The notes under the pieces were generated by a model. The model was given only the letters and a program-made list of their open reading frames with translations. It was not told where the DNA came from and made no database searches. The position numbers were made by a program, and so were the translations under genes. A stretch of 64,000 bases of DNA from Zonotrichia leucophrys gambelii (Eukaryota > Chordata > Aves > Passeriformes > Passerellidae), in assembly GCF_028769735.1 (NCBI RefSeq), contig NC_088171.1, positions 67,969,216 to 68,033,215 on the forward strand, in the 5' to 3' direction. Below are positions 61,201 to 64,000 of the stretch, in pieces (position 1 is the first letter of the stretch; each line of letters opens with the position of its first letter).

Positions 61201-64000
61201 ATGGAGATCATAAAAGCACTGGTTATGACAGCAGAAGATGATAACACATCAGTGCCTGTCCTTCCATCACGTTTTTTTTAATCTGATGTTTCTAATACCC
61301 GTGACAGACCAATGTCTAGGACAAAGGCCCCTAAGGAGGCTTGAACAGAAGGGCCAGGAATGTTTTGTGCTGTTGCTGCTGCTGCATTCAAAGGGATACA
61401 CAGAGGATGCCAGTAATGCAAGCATCCCACATTGGTCTGAATGCACTCTGCATTTAATTTCTGACTTAGTGTGCTTGGCAGTTGCATAGGGTGCAGAGCA
61501 GTGCTGCATTTTGGGCTTTGGCAGCTGCAAGACAGAGAAGCCAACAGAGCCCCCCAGGGCATGGTCTGCCCTGTATTCCCTGCACCATGTGCCCCACAGC
61601 TGCCTGGCATGGCAGTTCCCACATGCTGGCAGGCAAATTGCTGGTGTCCTCTGAGATGGGATCCCCAGGTTCTTTGGGGCGCTTGACCCAGTTAGATTCC
61701 TGCAGCACCCTGCAAAGCTTCTCAGCACCCCAGGGTGTCAGAAGTCTTTGAAAGACAGGGCTTTATCCTAGTTTGTCCAGTGGCAAAACAGGCTGCAGCA
61801 ACTTAGCAATCTGCAGTGCCCATTAGCAGAGATGCTATGTGATTTCCAGGGATGAATCCATGTTCCAACAGCTTGTTCACAACAAAATTAGCTTTGCAAT
61901 ACTTGATTGCAACACCACAGCAATTAGCAGATGGCTCAGGATCAAGTCAGGGACCTGATGTGACCGCAGTCAAATGTGGAGGATCACTTTGTCTTCCAGT
62001 TTGGTACTGTGTCATCTTAATGCAAGTGGGGCTTTGGGCTTGCTTTTAACTGATGTCTAAACAAAAAAAAAAAAAAAAAAAAAAAAAGGAGGTATCTATT
62101 TTTATTTAGCAAGATATGCAGAAGCGTTATCAGCAAAAATATTGCCTGCAGTGTAGAGATGTTACATTTCATTTCAGGCAAATGCTGTTAAGGCTGCCTG
62201 GGATGTGACAAAACATCTGACTGATTGTTCTCCAAGTGCTGCTCTGTAGCCCTTGGAAAATCAACACATTAAGTTTTCGCTATAGGCAAGCAATTAGGAA
62301 TAGAACCATTCAAATGAAATAAAAATCAAATCTAGAGGGAAAACTGCAGAACCTTGGCTTGTCATTTCACCTCAGAAAGTTTCATTACTGCTGTGCTCAG
62401 CACCAGCTTGGGACAGTGCACTTGAAGATGGGGCTCATGGGGGAAGGCTGAAATCCTAGAGAGGGTTCAGCCTGAAAAATGTTCACAGGTAGGCGAGCAC
62501 TTGTTAGGGTGGAATATTCTGTGCATCCCCCCCAGTTGCCCCAGGTACACATCCTGCAGTACATCACAGGGTCCTTGTTCCTTCCCATCTTCCCTGGGAA
62601 GACAGATGGAGAGGCTTTCTGGCCAGTCAGCTTACCTGGGCTTTGCTGGTGCAGAAGCAGAGCACAAAGAGGGCTGGCAGGGGCAGGCAGTGTGCACCTC
62701 CATGCCAAAACAGGTCACAGCCCAGGCACTCACCCAGGCTCAGCAGTCAGAGAGTGCCTTTAGGTCTTCTGGCTAACCCACGGCTTCAGGGCTCAAGAGA
62801 ATGAGTCAGCTTCAGAAGTGAAAAATCAGAGCACTGCCTTTAGCCATGCTCAGTCCCATGCCCAGGAAACAGAGTTAGGAAAACAAAGTGCCCCTCTATC
62901 TGGCACACCAGCCTGAAATAAGTCAGACTGTTACAAATAAATAAGAACAAATAATGTATATTTAATAGAGAAGAAACAACTTACCAAGGGCAGTGGTGGA
63001 TTCTCCTATTCCCTTTTCCATCTAACATCAAGTTGGTCAGTTTCTCTCAAAATATGTGCTCTAGTTCAATAAAAAGCTCTTACACTGAAGTAGGAATTTA
63101 GTTCTGTGAAGTCCTGAGGTCTGTGCTATGGGCAAAGTCACTGATCTCCCACAATGGTCTCTTCTGGCCTTTAAAAGTGGGTGATCACTATGTTGTCCTT
63201 TCCCTTTCATCCAGTCTCATATTTCACATTTGTTTCTTTTCAAGTCATTTTATGGCACTCACATGAAGTATCTGAGTACTTCACACGCTATGAATCACTT
63301 CTGATTCAGACTCCCTTGATGAAGTCTGTCATCCCTTTCTCTCACATGCAGAACCAAAGCTCTGAACATAGAAGTCCCAACTTGTACCAACAATGAATCA
63401 GAGCCAAGAAAACCTTATCCTGTGAGATCTGCACCACCACCTCACCAGTATCAGATCAGTACATCTAAGTCTGTGCTTTCCCTTCCAAAAAGAAGTTGCA
63501 AAGCAAAGTGGACGATGTCTTTTACTACAGTTTTTAACTGGGCAGTGCCTCCTACTCCTCTTTTCACAACCTATTGGCCTGAAGGGCTGCCCAGATGCCC
63601 ATTTACCTGAGACAGGAATCAGAGGGGGAAGGCAGATGTGCACTTTCTTTGCTTATCATAAACCTGGATTCAGACAAAGGTTTAAAAGAACAAGAGGGTG
63701 AGCCTGTAGGGGATGTGTGGAACATGCACCTCAAGGAAAACCATTGCAAAGTGAGCAGAGAAGGCTGTGCGGATCCATCTCACAGTGGGCCGGTGCAGAA
63801 ACCACACCATACTATCTGGGAAACGCATTAAGTCTGAAGAAAGGACCCCTGCCTTGCAGAGTGGGGAGGAGGCAGATGATGGGTGTGGAGGTGGAGATGG
63901 AAGTCTACTGGACTTGCACTGGAGTAAAGATATGTTGGCCTTCACCACATACCCTGTGCTCCATCTTTGCTTATATCCACCTCATCAGCTGCAGCAGCAC
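58258..64000. other. Intergenic, no recognisable gene
   Basis: Single-copy-looking DNA with one poly(A) tract at 62063. All open frames are short, lack family resemblance and have no convincing splice context. Confidence 0.5.
62063..62087 (+). repeat. Poly(A) tract, 25 bases
   Basis: A pure A run in AT-rich intergenic DNA; no retroelement body is recognisable upstream. Confidence 0.9.

Noticed and set aside
37600..64000. Exons of expected neuritin neighbours (F13A1, FARS2, LYRM4)
   Set aside because: None of the translated frames resembles these proteins; the window probably ends before any neighbour.
1..64000. CRISPR arrays, bacterial operons, tRNA or rRNA genes
   Set aside because: No spaced direct repeats, no prokaryotic gene organisation, and no sequence recognised as a tRNA or rRNA on reading.

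Overview
The window looks like bird nuclear DNA, most likely from a songbird or a close relative. The evidence is several 3'-end fragments of CR1 LINEs (the dominant avian retrotransposon), solo endogenous-retrovirus LTRs with 6-bp target duplications (one of a type I associate with passerine genomes), compact introns, and a vertebrate gene with CpG islands. There is no bacterial-style gene packing. Almost all long open frames here are chance frames in CpG islands, microsatellites or retroelement remnants.

Only one protein-coding gene can be supported: a neuritin (NRN1/CPG15 family) gene on the + strand, roughly 26.1-34.65 kb. It has three coding exons (26433-26487, 30541-30685, 33328-33559) with consistent GT/AG junctions. 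They join into a 143-residue GPI-anchored, six-cysteine secreted protein. The putative promoter is a CpG island with a perfect palindromic CRE (25727-25734) and two TATA-like boxes. The leader carries several upstream AUGs, including an AUG-stop placed one base before the main start codon. The 3'UTR probably ends shortly after an AATAAA at 34628.

Layout. 0-10.6 kb: retroelement-rich, with an LTR at the left edge (possibly the 5' LTR of a minus-strand provirus leaving the window), a GGAGA satellite, a solo LTR at 3.1-3.6 kb, a CR1 fragment at 4.7-5.2 kb and a second copy of the edge LTR at 10.0-10.6 kb. 12.5-13.9 kb: two CR1 fragments tail to tail. 14-25 kb: non-coding, with a CR1 tail at 20.9 kb. 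25.4-37.6 kb: CpG-rich domain containing the gene, followed by candidate regulatory DNA (MEF2-type site, homeodomain-core cluster). 37.6-64 kb: ordinary AT-richer intergenic DNA with two candidate enhancers, a small minisatellite, a TA/TG microsatellite, a CR1 tail and a solo LTR.

The arrangement of one small gene in a broad CpG-rich domain, flanked by long gene-free DNA, suits a developmentally and activity-regulated neuronal gene. I found no new multi-gene system. The observations most worth following are the neuritin paralogue question, the leader upstream AUGs and the putative regulatory clusters.
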